Source: Hafnia alvei (GTDB lineage: Bacteria; Pseudomonadota; Gammaproteobacteria; Enterobacterales; Enterobacteriaceae). From it: 64,000 bases of DNA. Numbering within the stretch: position 1 is the stretch's first letter; every line of letters starts with the position of its first letter. Under the pieces are notes generated by a model that did no database searches, was not told where the DNA came from, and saw nothing but the letters and a program-made list of their open reading frames with translations. Location: the NCBI RefSeq assembly GCF_964063325.1, contig NZ_OZ061315.1, positions 3,906,001-3,970,000 on the forward strand. Direction: 5' to 3'. Positions 36,010 through 44,967 of this stretch are shown in pieces. A program made the position numbers and the translations under genes.

Positions 36010-37896
36010 TTAAGCGTCTTTTTGCAGTTCTGGCACATCCTCTTCGTGGATGGTGACCATAGGGTCAAGATCGGGAGATTTGCCGTCAATACTTCCGCGC
36101 CAGCCGCTTTGCTGGGCAATGGTTAAGCGCGCCTTATCCTGCTCAATCGCCTGACTCAGCATCTCTTTAGCCCGCTGCAAACTGGCAAGACGGAATTCGG
36201 CATCCTCGTAGTTTGGCACCGTTTCTTCCAGCATACGCAGGTTATAACGACGGAAAATATCTGCCTTTTCGCGAGCCTCGTAGGCACCGCAGCCTAAATG
36301 TTCCAGTACATTACGCCCTACACGCAGCGAGCCTTCAAACAGCTCTCGTTCAACGAACTCCACGCCGCGCTGCCGCAATTGATAGTAGTGATCGACATCG
36401 CGCGCGCGCGCGACAATCTTCAGATGCGGAAAATGTTCTTGCGCCAACTCGGTCAACTGCAGATTGGCATCCACGTCATCAATGGCGTTAATCAACACTT
36501 TTGCTTTCGCAGCGCCCGCCGACTCCAGCAGATCAACGCGGGTCGCATCGCCGTAAAAAACTTTCATGCCAAACTTACGCAGCGTTTCAACATGGTCAGG
36601 ATCGTGATCCAGTACAACCGTGTGCACGTCATTGGCTAAGAGCAAACGACCCGCAATCTGACCAAATCGACCAAAACCGGCGATGATCACGCTAGCATTG
36701 TCATCATCAATAATGTCCTGCGGGCGTTCATCCTGTTTAACGTTTTTCTCCATGCGCGTGTATATCACCAGCAGGATCGGCGTTACTGCCATGGAAAGCG
36801 CAACCGCCAGCGTTAATGATTTTGCCCACTCACCGGGTAATACCCCGGCCATTTGAGCCGCACCAAACACCACAAATGCAAATTCACTGCCCTGTCCTAA
36901 CAGCACCGCAAACAGCGTTCTCTGCTTGCGCGGTACGCCAAGAATCGGTGCAACTAGCCACAGCAAAGCCGCTTTTAGGATTAAGAATCCAAACAACAGC
37001 GTAGCAATCAGCAACGGATGGCTAAACAAAGTGCCAAAATCAATCGACATCCCTACGCCGATAAAGAACAACCCCAACAACAGTCCTTTAAACGGCTGAA
37101 TGTCGCTTTCCAGCGCGTGTCGATATTCAGAGCTAGCCAGCAACACACCGGCTAAAAATGCCCCCATCGCCATCGACATACCGGCCATTTCTAGCAGCAC
37201 GCCAAATCCAAACACCAGAAATAACGCCACGGCGCTGAAAACTTCACGCATGCCTGAACGCGCCACGAAATGCAGCAGCGGACGAGTCACGTAACGGCCA
37301 AGCAAAATAACGATAGCTAAAGCACCAACCACTTTCGCCGCTGACAGCGCAAATGCGCCCATGGTGGTCGTTGCCCCGCTGCTTGCCAGCAGAGGGATCA
37401 TCGCCACCAGCGGTATCGCTGCAATATCTTGGAATAGCAGAACGGCAAAGGATGAGCGACCAATCGGCGACGGGGTCAAGTTGCGCTCGTTCATCGCCTG
37501 CATCGCAATGGCGGTAGAAGAAAGAGCCAACGTTAAACCAATCAAGATAGCCACTTGCCAACTCAGCCCCAGCAAATAGCAGAACAGGCTCAATACCAGT
37601 CCACAGCCGATCATTTGAATACTGCCACCGCCAAATACCGAGGCGCGTAGCGTCCAAAGGCGCTTAGGATCAAGTTCAAGGCCAATCACAAACAGCATCA
37701 AGACCACGCCGATTTCGGCGAAAGTCAGAATGGACTCCGCATCTGAAACCAGCTTTAGCCCCCACGGGCCAATAATGCAGCCGGCAATCAAATACCCCAG
37801 CACCGATCCCAAACCAAGACGCACCGCAATCGGCACAAACAGCGCCGCAGAGCCGAGATAAATCAGCCCTTCAATCATCATGCCGTGGTTATCCAT
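36010..37896 (-). CDS. kefC: glutathione-gated potassium efflux channel KefC
   Basis: Protects against electrophiles by potassium efflux and proton entry when glutathione adducts bind. The membrane half (about residues 1-390) is a CPA2 antiporter fold with IGLELDPKRLW and QDIAAIPLVAM. The cytoplasmic RCK/KTN domain starts VIIAGFGRFGQIAGRLLL (near 403), followed by a charged C-terminal tail. I start at ATG 37896 (MDNHGMMIEGLIYLGSAAL), overlapping the kefF end by 8 nt, giving 628 residues (E. coli 620). The frame is open 18 codons further, into kefF, without family support. Confidence 0.96.
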   Translation of the reverse strand: MDNHGMMIEGLIYLGSAALFVPIAVRLGLGSVLGYLIAGCIIGPWGLKLVSDAESILTFAEIGVVLMLFVIGLELDPKRLWTLRASVFGGGSIQMIGCGLVLSLFCYLLGLSWQVAILIGLTLALSSTAIAMQAMNERNLTPSPIGRSSFAVLLFQDIAAIPLVAMIPLLASSGATTTMGAFALSAAKVVGALAIVILLGRYVTRPLLHFVARSGMREVFSAVALFLVFGFGVLLEMAGMSMAMGAFLAGVLLASSEYRHALESDIQPFKGLLLGLFFIGVGMSIDFGTLFSHPLLIATLLFGFLILKAALLWLVAPILGVPRKQRTLFAVLLGQGSEFAFVVFGAAQMAGVLPGEWAKSLTLAVALSMAVTPILLVIYTRMEKNVKQDERPQDIIDDDNASVIIAGFGRFGQIAGRLLLANDVHTVVLDHDPDHVETLRKFGMKVFYGDATRVDLLESAGAAKAKVLINAIDDVDANLQLTELAQEHFPHLKIVARARDVDHYYQLRQRGVEFVERELFEGSLRVGRNVLEHLGCGAYEAREKADIFRRYNLRMLEETVPNYEDAEFRLASLQRAKEMLSQAIEQDKARLTIAQQSGWRGSIDGKSPDLDPMVTIHEEDVPELQKDA

Positions 37897-38461
37897 GCGC
37901 TGGCTCCTCAACGTCGGATGCCGGTAATTCTGCCTGCGGATGAAGCGCAATATAGTTGATTAAACGCCGACGATAGCTTTCACTGGCTCGAGCTAACGCC
38001 GCTTCGTCGCATGAAAACGTATTATGTTCAGCAAAATATGGCAGCCAGTTCATGCCGCAATAAACTGCCGTTGCCTGAATCGGCTGAGAAAGAATCGGGA
38101 AGCCCGGATGGTCGCCTAAATCAAAATGATGATCGTTGCCACCGGTGGTTACCGCCCACATAAAATCTTTTCCCTCTAACGCTTTGCCGTTATGTCCATA
38201 AGCCCAGCCGTGTTCCAGAACTTTATCGATCCACAGTTTTAACAGCGGAGGCATGCTGTACCACTGCATCGGGTGTTGCAGGATAATCAGATCGGCCTGA
38301 CTCAACGCCTGCTGCTCGGCAGCAACGTTAATATTGAAATCAGGATAGAGCTCATACAGTGAGCGAACTTCAACCTCAGGAATATCGATAACGGCGTCTA
38401 ACAAACGCTTATTGGCATGCGAATGCCGAGGATAAGGATGGGCGTATATAATCAGGATCAT
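37889..38461 (-). CDS. kefF: KefF, quinone oxidoreductase and KefC activator
   Basis: Flavodoxin-fold NAD(P)H:quinone oxidoreductase needed for full KefC activity. The 190-residue product shows IIYAHPYPRHSHANKRLL at the N-terminus, LQHPMQWYSMPPLLKLWIDKVLEHGWAYG (near 60-88) and AVTTGGNDHHF. About 14 residues longer than E. coli KefF, mostly at the C-terminus (ELPASDVEEPAHG). It precedes and overlaps kefC. Confidence 0.94.
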   Translation of the reverse strand: MILIIYAHPYPRHSHANKRLLDAVIDIPEVEVRSLYELYPDFNINVAAEQQALSQADLIILQHPMQWYSMPPLLKLWIDKVLEHGWAYGHNGKALEGKDFMWAVTTGGNDHHFDLGDHPGFPILSQPIQATAVYCGMNWLPYFAEHNTFSCDEAALARASESYRRRLINYIALHPQAELPASDVEEPAHG

Positions 38462-38676
38462 GCGTTTCTCGTTGTGCGAAAGCCTTAATTTATCTTAGAC
38501 CCAAATATTGATGTCATGGCAGCAATGCAAGCGGTGCTAACAGGAATATTAATCGGTTAGGCATCAAAAAACTTAGGGAATTTTCTACGACATAGCATGA
38601 CAGTTTTAAAAACAAATAAAATCCGAAAATTTTTAACAAGTTGCTCAAGTTTTTTGGAATGAAGAAAAAATTAGTC

Positions 38677-38704
38677 AAAAAAAAGCCTGACCGAAGTCAG
38701 GCTT
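38677..38704 (-). terminator. carAB terminator
   Basis: On the minus strand a 9-bp stem (38696-38704 with 38683-38691), tetraloop TTCG, and eight T follow carB. The rest of the 38462-38737 gap is AT-rich and must hold the kefF promoter; nothing else seen. Confidence 0.92.
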
Positions 38705-38737
38705 AGCATTTCAACGCAGAAATTTTTGGCGCCGATA

Positions 38738-41700
38738 TTATCCTTTCAAGCGCGCGTGCATTTCTTGCACCGACGTAACCTGCTCGGTTGGGTCGGAGTT
38801 CAACGCCATCGCAGTCGCAAAACCACCGTTCAGCGTGGTGTCATAATGCACTTTGTATTGCAGCGCACTGCGGCGAATCAGCTTGGAGTCTTCAATCGCC
38901 TGACGACCTGCGGTGGTGTTCACGATATAGGAATACTCACCGTTTTTGATACGGTCTTGAATATGAGGACGCCCTTCATGCACCTTGTTGACCAAGCGTG
39001 GATTAATCCCTGCTTCGCCCAACACGATTGCGGTACCGTGGGTCGCATCCAGCTCAAAGCCCTGCTTCAGCAGTTTTGCCGCCAAATCAACCACGCGGTG
39101 TTTGTCGCCTTCACGTACAGACAGCAGCGCGCGCCCCGGCGTTTTCACCTTAGACTGGCTGCCTAACATCGCTTTAGAGAAAGCTTCCGCAAAGGTGCGG
39201 CCAACACCCATCACTTCGCCGGTTGAGCGCATCTCAGGCCCTAAGATTGGGTCAACGCCAGGGAATTTATTGAATGGCAGCACCACTTCTTTCACCGAGT
39301 AGTACGGCGGGATAACTTCTTTAGTCACGCCCTGCTGTGCCAGCGTCTGACCGGCCATCACACGCGCCGCAACTTTCGCCAGCGGAACTCCCGTCGCTTT
39401 AGACACGAACGGTACGGTACGTGCTGCACGCGGGTTCACTTCAATCAGATACACTTCGTTATCTTTAACCGCGAACTGCACGTTCATCAACCCACGAACG
39501 CCGAGCTCCATCGCCAGTTTTTCAGCCTGTACGCGCATCACGTCCTGAATTTCTTGGCTCAGCGTATAAGCTGGCAGTGAACATGCCGAGTCACCGGAGT
39601 GAACGCCCGCCTGCTCAATGTGCTCCATAATGCCGCCGATTAATACGCGCTCACCGTCGCAGATTGCATCAACATCAACTTCAACCGCATCATCGAGGAA
39701 GTGATCCAGCAGCACCGGCGCATCGTTAGACACGCTCACCGCATTTTGGAAGTAACGGCGCAGGTCGATTTCGTCATACACGATTTCCATTGCGCGGCCA
39801 CCCAGCACGTAGGATGGGCGAACAACCAGCGGATAACCGATGACAGCGCCCTTCTCAATCGCCTGCTCGATGGTTGAAACCGTGGCGTTAGCGGGCTGTT
39901 TTAAGCCCAAACGCACAACGGCCTGCTGGAAACGCTCACGGTCTTCAGCGCGGTCAATCGCATCTGGGCTGGTACCGATAACCGGCACACCGGCGGCTTC
40001 TAATGCACGAGCCAGTTTCAGCGGCGTCTGACCGCCGTACTGCACGATAACGCCCTGTGGTTTTTCTACCGCCACAATTTCCAGCACGTCTTCTAGCGTA
40101 ACCGGCTCAAAGTACAGACGGTCAGAGGTATCGTAGTCGGTAGAAACGGTTTCAGGGTTACAGTTCACCATGATGGTTTCGTAACCGTCTTCACGCAGCG
40201 CAAGAGATGCATGCACACAGCAGTAGTCGAACTCAATACCCTGGCCGATACGGTTTGGACCACCGCCCAGCACCATAATTTTCGGACGGTCGCTGTTTGG
40301 ATTCGACTCGCACTCTTCTTCATAAGTGGAGTACATGTAGGCCGTATCGGTGGCAAATTCTGCCGCGCAGGTATCCACACGTTTATAAACCGGATGCAGA
40401 TTGTACTTGTGGCGCAGTTTGCGAATTTCAGTTTCCGCCACGCCAGCCAGCTTAGCCAAACGAGCGTCAGCAAAGCCTTTGCGTTTCAGTTGGCGTAAGA
40501 ACGCATGGCTCAGGCCATTAATCCCTACTTCGGCAACCTGTTCTTCCAAGCGCACCAATTCTTCGATTTGCACCAAGAACCAGCGGTCAATGTTGGTCAG
40601 GTTGAACACGCCGTCAACGGACAGGCCAGCACGGAAAGCATCGGCGATGTACCAAATACGCTCAGCGCCTGCATCTTTAAGCTCGCGACGAATTTTAGTC
40701 AGCGCTTCTGGGTCATCGAGGCTCACTTTAGGATCGAAGCCTGCTGCGCCTACTTCCAAACCACGCAGAGCTTTCTGCAAAGATTCTTGCTGAGTGCGGC
40801 CAATCGCCATTACTTCGCCGACAGATTTCATTTGGGTGGTCAGACGGTCGTTCGCGCCCGCGAATTTCTCGAAGTTAAAGCGAGGAATTTTGGTCACAAC
40901 GTAGTCGATAGACGGTTCAAACGAAGCCGGAGTACGACCACCGGTGATGTCGTTCATCAGCTCATCAAGGGTGTAACCCACCGCCAGTTTGGCTGCGACC
41001 TTCGCAATTGGGAAACCTGTGGCCTTAGAGGCCAGCGCAGAAGAGCGCGACACGCGCGGGTTCATTTCAATGACGATCAGGCGGCCATTTTTCGGGTTCA
41101 CCGCAAACTGCACGTTAGAACCACCGGTTTCTACGCCGATTTCACGCAGCACCGCCATCGAGGCGTTACGCATGATTTGATATTCTTTGTCAGTCAGCGT
41201 TTGGGCCGGTGCTACGGTGATGGAGTCGCCGGTATGAATGCCCATCGCATCGAAGTTTTCAATTGAGCAAACGATGATGCAGTTGTCGTTTTTATCACGC
41301 ACCACTTCCATCTCGTACTCTTTCCAACCAATCAGCGACTCATCAATCAGCAGCTCTTTGGTGGGGGAGAGATCCAGACCACGCTCGCAAATCTCTTCGA
41401 ACTCTTCACGGTTATACGCAATACCGCCGCCGGTGCCGCCCATGGTGAATGAAGGGCGAATAATACATGGGAAACCAACGTCAGCCGCGACGGCTAAGGC
41501 TTCTTCCATGGTGTGAGCGATGCCTGAGCGTGCGGTGTCGAGGCCAATTTTCTTCATCGCGATATCGAAACGGCGGCGATCTTCGGCTTTATCGATGGCG
41601 TCAGCGGTCGCACCAATCATGGTTACGCCAAACTCTGCCAGCACCCCTTCGCGCTCTAGCTCAAGCGCACAGTTCAGTGCGGTCTGGCCACCCATGGTAG

Positions 41701-41962
41701 GCAGAACGGCATCAGGGCGCTCTTTTTCGATGATTTTGCGCACCACTTCCCAGTGAATCGGCTCGATATAGGTCGCATCGGCCATTTCTGGGTCAGTCAT
41801 AATGGTCGCGGGGTTCGAGTTCACCAAAATGACGCGGTAACCTTCTTCGCGCAGCGCTTTACACGCTTGCGCACCCGAGTAGTCAAATTCACATGCTTGG
41901 CCGATAACAATCGGGCCTGCGCCCAGAATCAGGATGCTTTTTATATCAGTACGTTTTGGCAT
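38738..41962 (-). CDS. carB: carbamoyl-phosphate synthase large subunit
   Basis: Makes carbamoyl phosphate from bicarbonate, ammonia (from CarA) and two ATP for arginine and pyrimidine synthesis. The 1074-residue protein shows its internal duplication: ILGAGPIVIGQACEFDYSGAQ near residue 12 and VLGGGPNRIGQGIEFDYCC near 563. There are two ATP-grasp halves and a C-terminal allosteric domain (about 935-1074) for UMP, IMP and ornithine. Length is as in E. coli (1073). It lies 18 nt after carA. Confidence 0.98.
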   Translation of the reverse strand: MPKRTDIKSILILGAGPIVIGQACEFDYSGAQACKALREEGYRVILVNSNPATIMTDPEMADATYIEPIHWEVVRKIIEKERPDAVLPTMGGQTALNCALELEREGVLAEFGVTMIGATADAIDKAEDRRRFDIAMKKIGLDTARSGIAHTMEEALAVAADVGFPCIIRPSFTMGGTGGGIAYNREEFEEICERGLDLSPTKELLIDESLIGWKEYEMEVVRDKNDNCIIVCSIENFDAMGIHTGDSITVAPAQTLTDKEYQIMRNASMAVLREIGVETGGSNVQFAVNPKNGRLIVIEMNPRVSRSSALASKATGFPIAKVAAKLAVGYTLDELMNDITGGRTPASFEPSIDYVVTKIPRFNFEKFAGANDRLTTQMKSVGEVMAIGRTQQESLQKALRGLEVGAAGFDPKVSLDDPEALTKIRRELKDAGAERIWYIADAFRAGLSVDGVFNLTNIDRWFLVQIEELVRLEEQVAEVGINGLSHAFLRQLKRKGFADARLAKLAGVAETEIRKLRHKYNLHPVYKRVDTCAAEFATDTAYMYSTYEEECESNPNSDRPKIMVLGGGPNRIGQGIEFDYCCVHASLALREDGYETIMVNCNPETVSTDYDTSDRLYFEPVTLEDVLEIVAVEKPQGVIVQYGGQTPLKLARALEAAGVPVIGTSPDAIDRAEDRERFQQAVVRLGLKQPANATVSTIEQAIEKGAVIGYPLVVRPSYVLGGRAMEIVYDEIDLRRYFQNAVSVSNDAPVLLDHFLDDAVEVDVDAICDGERVLIGGIMEHIEQAGVHSGDSACSLPAYTLSQEIQDVMRVQAEKLAMELGVRGLMNVQFAVKDNEVYLIEVNPRAARTVPFVSKATGVPLAKVAARVMAGQTLAQQGVTKEVIPPYYSVKEVVLPFNKFPGVDPILGPEMRSTGEVMGVGRTFAEAFSKAMLGSQSKVKTPGRALLSVREGDKHRVVDLAAKLLKQGFELDATHGTAIVLGEAGINPRLVNKVHEGRPHIQDRIKNGEYSYIVNTTAGRQAIEDSKLIRRSALQYKVHYDTTLNGGFATAMALNSDPTEQVTSVQEMHARLKG

Positions 41963-41980
41963 TTTATTTATTGCTCCTGA

Positions 41981-43153
41981 TTATTTGGCTGTTCTTGTCA
42001 TTGTGTCGCGGTGGGTCTGAATCAAATCGATAAAGTGGTCAAACAGCGGCGCAGCATCGTGCGGCCCAGGGCTTGCTTCTGGGTGGCCTTGGAAGCTAAA
42101 CGCGGCTTTATCTGTGCGGTGAATCCCTTGAACCGTGTGGTCAAACAGGGACTTGTGCGTCACGCGCAGCGTATCTGGCAGATTATCGCCATCAACGGCA
42201 AAACCGTGGTTTTGCGCAGTAATCATCACGATGTCTTTATCGAGGTCTTTCACTGGATGGTTGCCGCCATGATGGCCGAGCTTCATCTTGATGGTTTTGG
42301 CTCCGCTGGCCAGCGCCAAAAGTTGGTGGCCCAAGCAGATACCAAAGACCGGAATGTCTGTGTCTAAGAAGGTTTTAATGGCGCGAATAGCGTAATCACA
42401 CGGCTCCGGGTCACCGGGACCGTTGGATAGGAAAATACCATCAGGATTGAGCTTCAACACATCTTCTGCCGGCGTTTGCGCCGGAACCACCGTCAGGCGA
42501 CAGCCTCTATCAACCAGCATGCGCAGGATGTTGCGTTTCACGCCATAGTCATAGGCAACAACGTGGAATGGCAGCTCTGACTCTTCTTTCGCCGCAGGTA
42601 AATCATCCATCAGCGTCCAACTGCCTTGCGTCCAAGCATAAGATTCGCGGGTAGTGACTTCTTTTGCCAGATCCATACCTTTTAAGCCTGGGAACGCTTT
42701 CGCTTTTTCCAGCGCCAATTGAACATCTGGCAGCGTGCCGTCAATGCTACCGGTGATGATGCAGCCATTCTGAGCACCTTTTTCACGCAGCAAGCGCGTC
42801 AGTTTGCGGGTATCGATATCGGCGATAGCCACAACATTGTGACGTTTGAGGTAATCAGAGAGGCATTCGGTGCTGCGGTAGTTACTAGCAATCAGAGGCA
42901 AATCGCGAATTATCAGGCCTTGAGCATGAACAGCGGAGGATTCTTCATCAGAGGCGTTAGTGCCGACATTGCCGATATGGGGATAAGTAAGAGTGACTAG
43001 CTGGCGGGAATAGGAAGGATCAGTGAGGATTTCTTGATAACCGGTCATTGACGTATTGAAGACCACCTCGCCCACCGCCGATCCATCTGCACCAATCGAC
43101 CGACCGTGAAACTGGGTTCCGTCTTCCAGAACCAATATAGCTGACTTAATCAA
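41981..43153 (-). CDS. carA: carbamoyl-phosphate synthase small subunit (glutaminase)
   Basis: Class I glutamine amidotransferase that feeds ammonia to CarB. The catalytic Cys is in FGICLGHQLLALA; His and Glu are in FQGHPEASPGPHD. I choose the TTG at 43153 (LIKSAILVLEDGTQFHGRS) because it has GGAGGGTG 4 nt upstream and because E. coli carA also uses TTG at this codon. That gives 390 residues (E. coli 382). An ATG at 43180 in the same frame would add nine residues that overlap the ArgR operator; I think it is not used. Confidence 0.96.
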   Translation of the reverse strand: MIKSAILVLEDGTQFHGRSIGADGSAVGEVVFNTSMTGYQEILTDPSYSRQLVTLTYPHIGNVGTNASDEESSAVHAQGLIIRDLPLIASNYRSTECLSDYLKRHNVVAIADIDTRKLTRLLREKGAQNGCIITGSIDGTLPDVQLALEKAKAFPGLKGMDLAKEVTTRESYAWTQGSWTLMDDLPAAKEESELPFHVVAYDYGVKRNILRMLVDRGCRLTVVPAQTPAEDVLKLNPDGIFLSNGPGDPEPCDYAIRAIKTFLDTDIPVFGICLGHQLLALASGAKTIKMKLGHHGGNHPVKDLDKDIVMITAQNHGFAVDGDNLPDTLRVTHKSLFDHTVQGIHRTDKAAFSFQGHPEASPGPHDAAPLFDHFIDLIQTHRDTMTRTAK

Positions 43154-43167
43154 AACACCCTCCAAAG

Positions 43168-43201
43168 AATATTCAGTCACATTATTTGCATATTAATGCA
43201 G
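43168..43201 (-). promoter_or_regulatory. carAB ArgR operator (P2 region)
   Basis: Two ARG-box-like AT-rich palindromes, GTGACTGAATATTC and CTGCATTAATATGCAAAT on the minus strand, sit 15-50 nt before the TTG start. The sequence closely follows the E. coli carAB P2 region as I recall it, so arginine repression through ArgR is expected. Confidence 0.7.
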
Positions 43202-43378
43202 ATCATTCGATCTAAATCAATGCAAAAAACTGCCTTCTTGACTAATTTCCGGCAAATTGCGCGCATTCTAAAGACGTGGTGAATGCTTGTCTACCTGAAA
43301 AGATGATTTTTTTGTATTTTTTAAGGCTTAAGGAGAGATTTTACAACGAAGTCGCTAAAAATAGATGTTAACTGAAAA

Positions 43379-43394
43379 TAGAAAACGGTTGCCA
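43379..43394 (-). promoter_or_regulatory. candidate PurR box upstream of carA
   Basis: TGGCAACCGTTTTCTA on the minus strand matches the PurR consensus core (GCAAACGTTTTC) at all but one position of the core. In E. coli a PurR site lies upstream of carAB P1. The rest of 43202-43539 is AT-rich promoter DNA in which I could not place P1 reliably. Confidence 0.5.
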
Positions 43395-43539
43395 GTGTCG
43401 TGAATTAGCGGCAATAGGTTTATGATGCAATTTTCCTCTGCAAAGGTCAATCACAGTTTCCACTCAGGTTAATAAAAAGTAAAATAAGGCGACTAACAAG
43501 ACACTCATGGAAAAATACAACCAAAGCCAACATTAACAT

Positions 43540-43570
43540 AAAAAAAATGGATAACGCATTGTTATCCATT
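43540..43570 (-). terminator. dapB terminator
   Basis: On the minus strand a perfect 10-bp stem (43561-43570 with 43546-43555), 5-nt loop and a run of about eight T, 50 nt past the dapB stop. Confidence 0.88.
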
Positions 43571-43621
43571 GTATTTTTAATTTTAAAAAACAAATTAAAA
43601 ACCAGTGATTACTGTTTTTTC

Positions 43622-44443
43622 TTAGAGTTCATTGAGAGAAAGAACATCACCCATATCGTAAAGACCAATAGGCTGATTGCCTACCCATGCAGCAGCTCGC
43701 ACAGCGCCGCTAGCAAACGTCATGCGGCTTGATGCTTTGTGAGTAATCTCGATTCGCTCCCCCACATCGGCAAACATCGCGGTGTGCTCACCGACAATAT
43801 CGCCCGCGCGAATAGTGGCAAAGCCGATACTCTTAGGGTCGCGCTCTCCGGTGTATCCCTCGCGGGCATATACCGCACACTCTTTCAGATCGCGCCCTAA
43901 CGCCTGAGCAATGGTTTCTCCCATGGCTAAAGCCGTGCCAGACGGCGCATCAACTTTATGACGATGATGGGCTTCAATGATTTCGATATCCGTATAATCC
44001 CCCATCACTTTTGCCGCCTTCTCTAGCAGCTTGAGCATCACGTTAACCCCAACGCTAAAGTTGGCAGCGAACACAATGCCAATAGATTCAGCCGCTTTGT
44101 TGATCGCGGCTTTACCCGCATCATCAAAACCAGTGGTACCAATCACCATATTTTTGCGTTGAGATACGCAGAATGCTAAATGCGCTAACGTACCTTCTGG
44201 GCGCGTAAAGTCGACCAAAACATCAAAGCCAGCGGCGGCATCCTGTAGGCTTGAGCTGACTTTTACGCCTGTTTGGCCAATACCCGCTAACTCACCTGCA
44301 TCTACGCCTAGCAATGAAGAGCCTTCACGTTCAAAAGCAGCACCGAGCACCACACCTTCTGCATTTGCAACCGCAGCAATTAACTGTCTTCCCATGCGGC
44401 CACCGGCACCGGCGATAGCAATACGGATATGAGAATTAGACAT
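43622..44443 (-). CDS. dapB: 4-hydroxy-tetrahydrodipicolinate reductase
   Basis: NAD(P)H-dependent step of diaminopimelate and lysine synthesis. The 273-residue product has the nucleotide motif AGAGGRMGRQL (residues 10-20), VDFTRPEGTLAHL (near 77) and GTTGFDDAGK (near 102). The catalytic segment EAHHRHKVDAPSGTAL is near 157. Length is the same as E. coli DapB. It is transcribed toward carA. A 14-nt tandem repeat lies in its leader. Confidence 0.97.
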   Translation of the reverse strand: MSNSHIRIAIAGAGGRMGRQLIAAVANAEGVVLGAAFEREGSSLLGVDAGELAGIGQTGVKVSSSLQDAAAGFDVLVDFTRPEGTLAHLAFCVSQRKNMVIGTTGFDDAGKAAINKAAESIGIVFAANFSVGVNVMLKLLEKAAKVMGDYTDIEIIEAHHRHKVDAPSGTALAMGETIAQALGRDLKECAVYAREGYTGERDPKSIGFATIRAGDIVGEHTAMFADVGERIEITHKASSRMTFASGAVRAAAWVGNQPIGLYDMGDVLSLNEL

Positions 44444-44462
44444 CTTCCCTCTCTTAATTATT

Positions 44463-44490
44463 TAATTTCACTCGGCTAATTTCACTCAGC
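44463..44490 (-). repeat. 14-nt tandem duplication in the dapB leader
   Basis: TAATTTCACTCGGC (44463-44476) is followed at once by TAATTTCACTCAGC (44477-44490), one mismatch. It lies 20-47 nt before the dapB start, so it is transcribed if the promoter is further upstream. Confidence 0.7.
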
Positions 44491-44967
44491 AAGATAGCCA
44501 AAGGCTTACAATGTTAGTTTCAGGTTAACGACTCTTCTCCCTCACTGCCAGAGTAAATACACGGTAATTAGAAATTTGCGATTAACGCCGATTATCATCA
44601 GTTTTACGCACTAAAAAAACGCGTCGATGCACGTTAAGAACAAAAAATCAGCTTACGCATAATCATGCAAAACCAATCAGTTAGCGCAAAGAGACTAAGC
44701 ATTTCATTACGATAACTTCGATCTCAATTTGATACCAAGATTCCCATTTTGATAGTCATCTGCTCTCCATCGCCGTCATGCCACCTTCAGCCATCACATT
44801 CTGTAATTCATCTAAGAAAAAACGCTCGATCCCCTTCACGTTTCCACCAATCACCTTACCGCTCAACGCCTTATGGCGTGCATCTTGCTGCTTTGGTGCT
44901 GATTTATATATTCCGACGATTCACTTCATTCAAATTAAAAATCCCAAGCTCCTCTAAGGAGAAAGCT
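44491..44967. other. dapB-xdhA divergent intergenic region
   Basis: About 0.5 kb with no supported gene. It must contain the divergent dapB and xdhA promoters. The reading frame of xdhA is open back to 44749, but the predicted residues there (serine/proline-rich, then IYIFRRF) match nothing in the family. AAGGAG at 44957-44962 is the xdhA ribosome-binding site. Confidence 0.55.

Noticed and set aside
40505..41266. A 253-codon plus-strand open frame inside carB
   Set aside because: It is antisense to a strongly conserved carB region, has no family resemblance and no ribosome-binding site; long shadows are expected opposite codon-biased genes.
43547..43732. 61-codon plus-strand frame at the dapB end
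   Set aside because: It covers the dapB terminator and the antisense end of dapB; AT-rich chance frame.
44749..44967. Upstream extension of xdhA by 73 codons
   Set aside because: Residues do not match XdhA relatives, and a good Shine-Dalgarno precedes ATG 44968.
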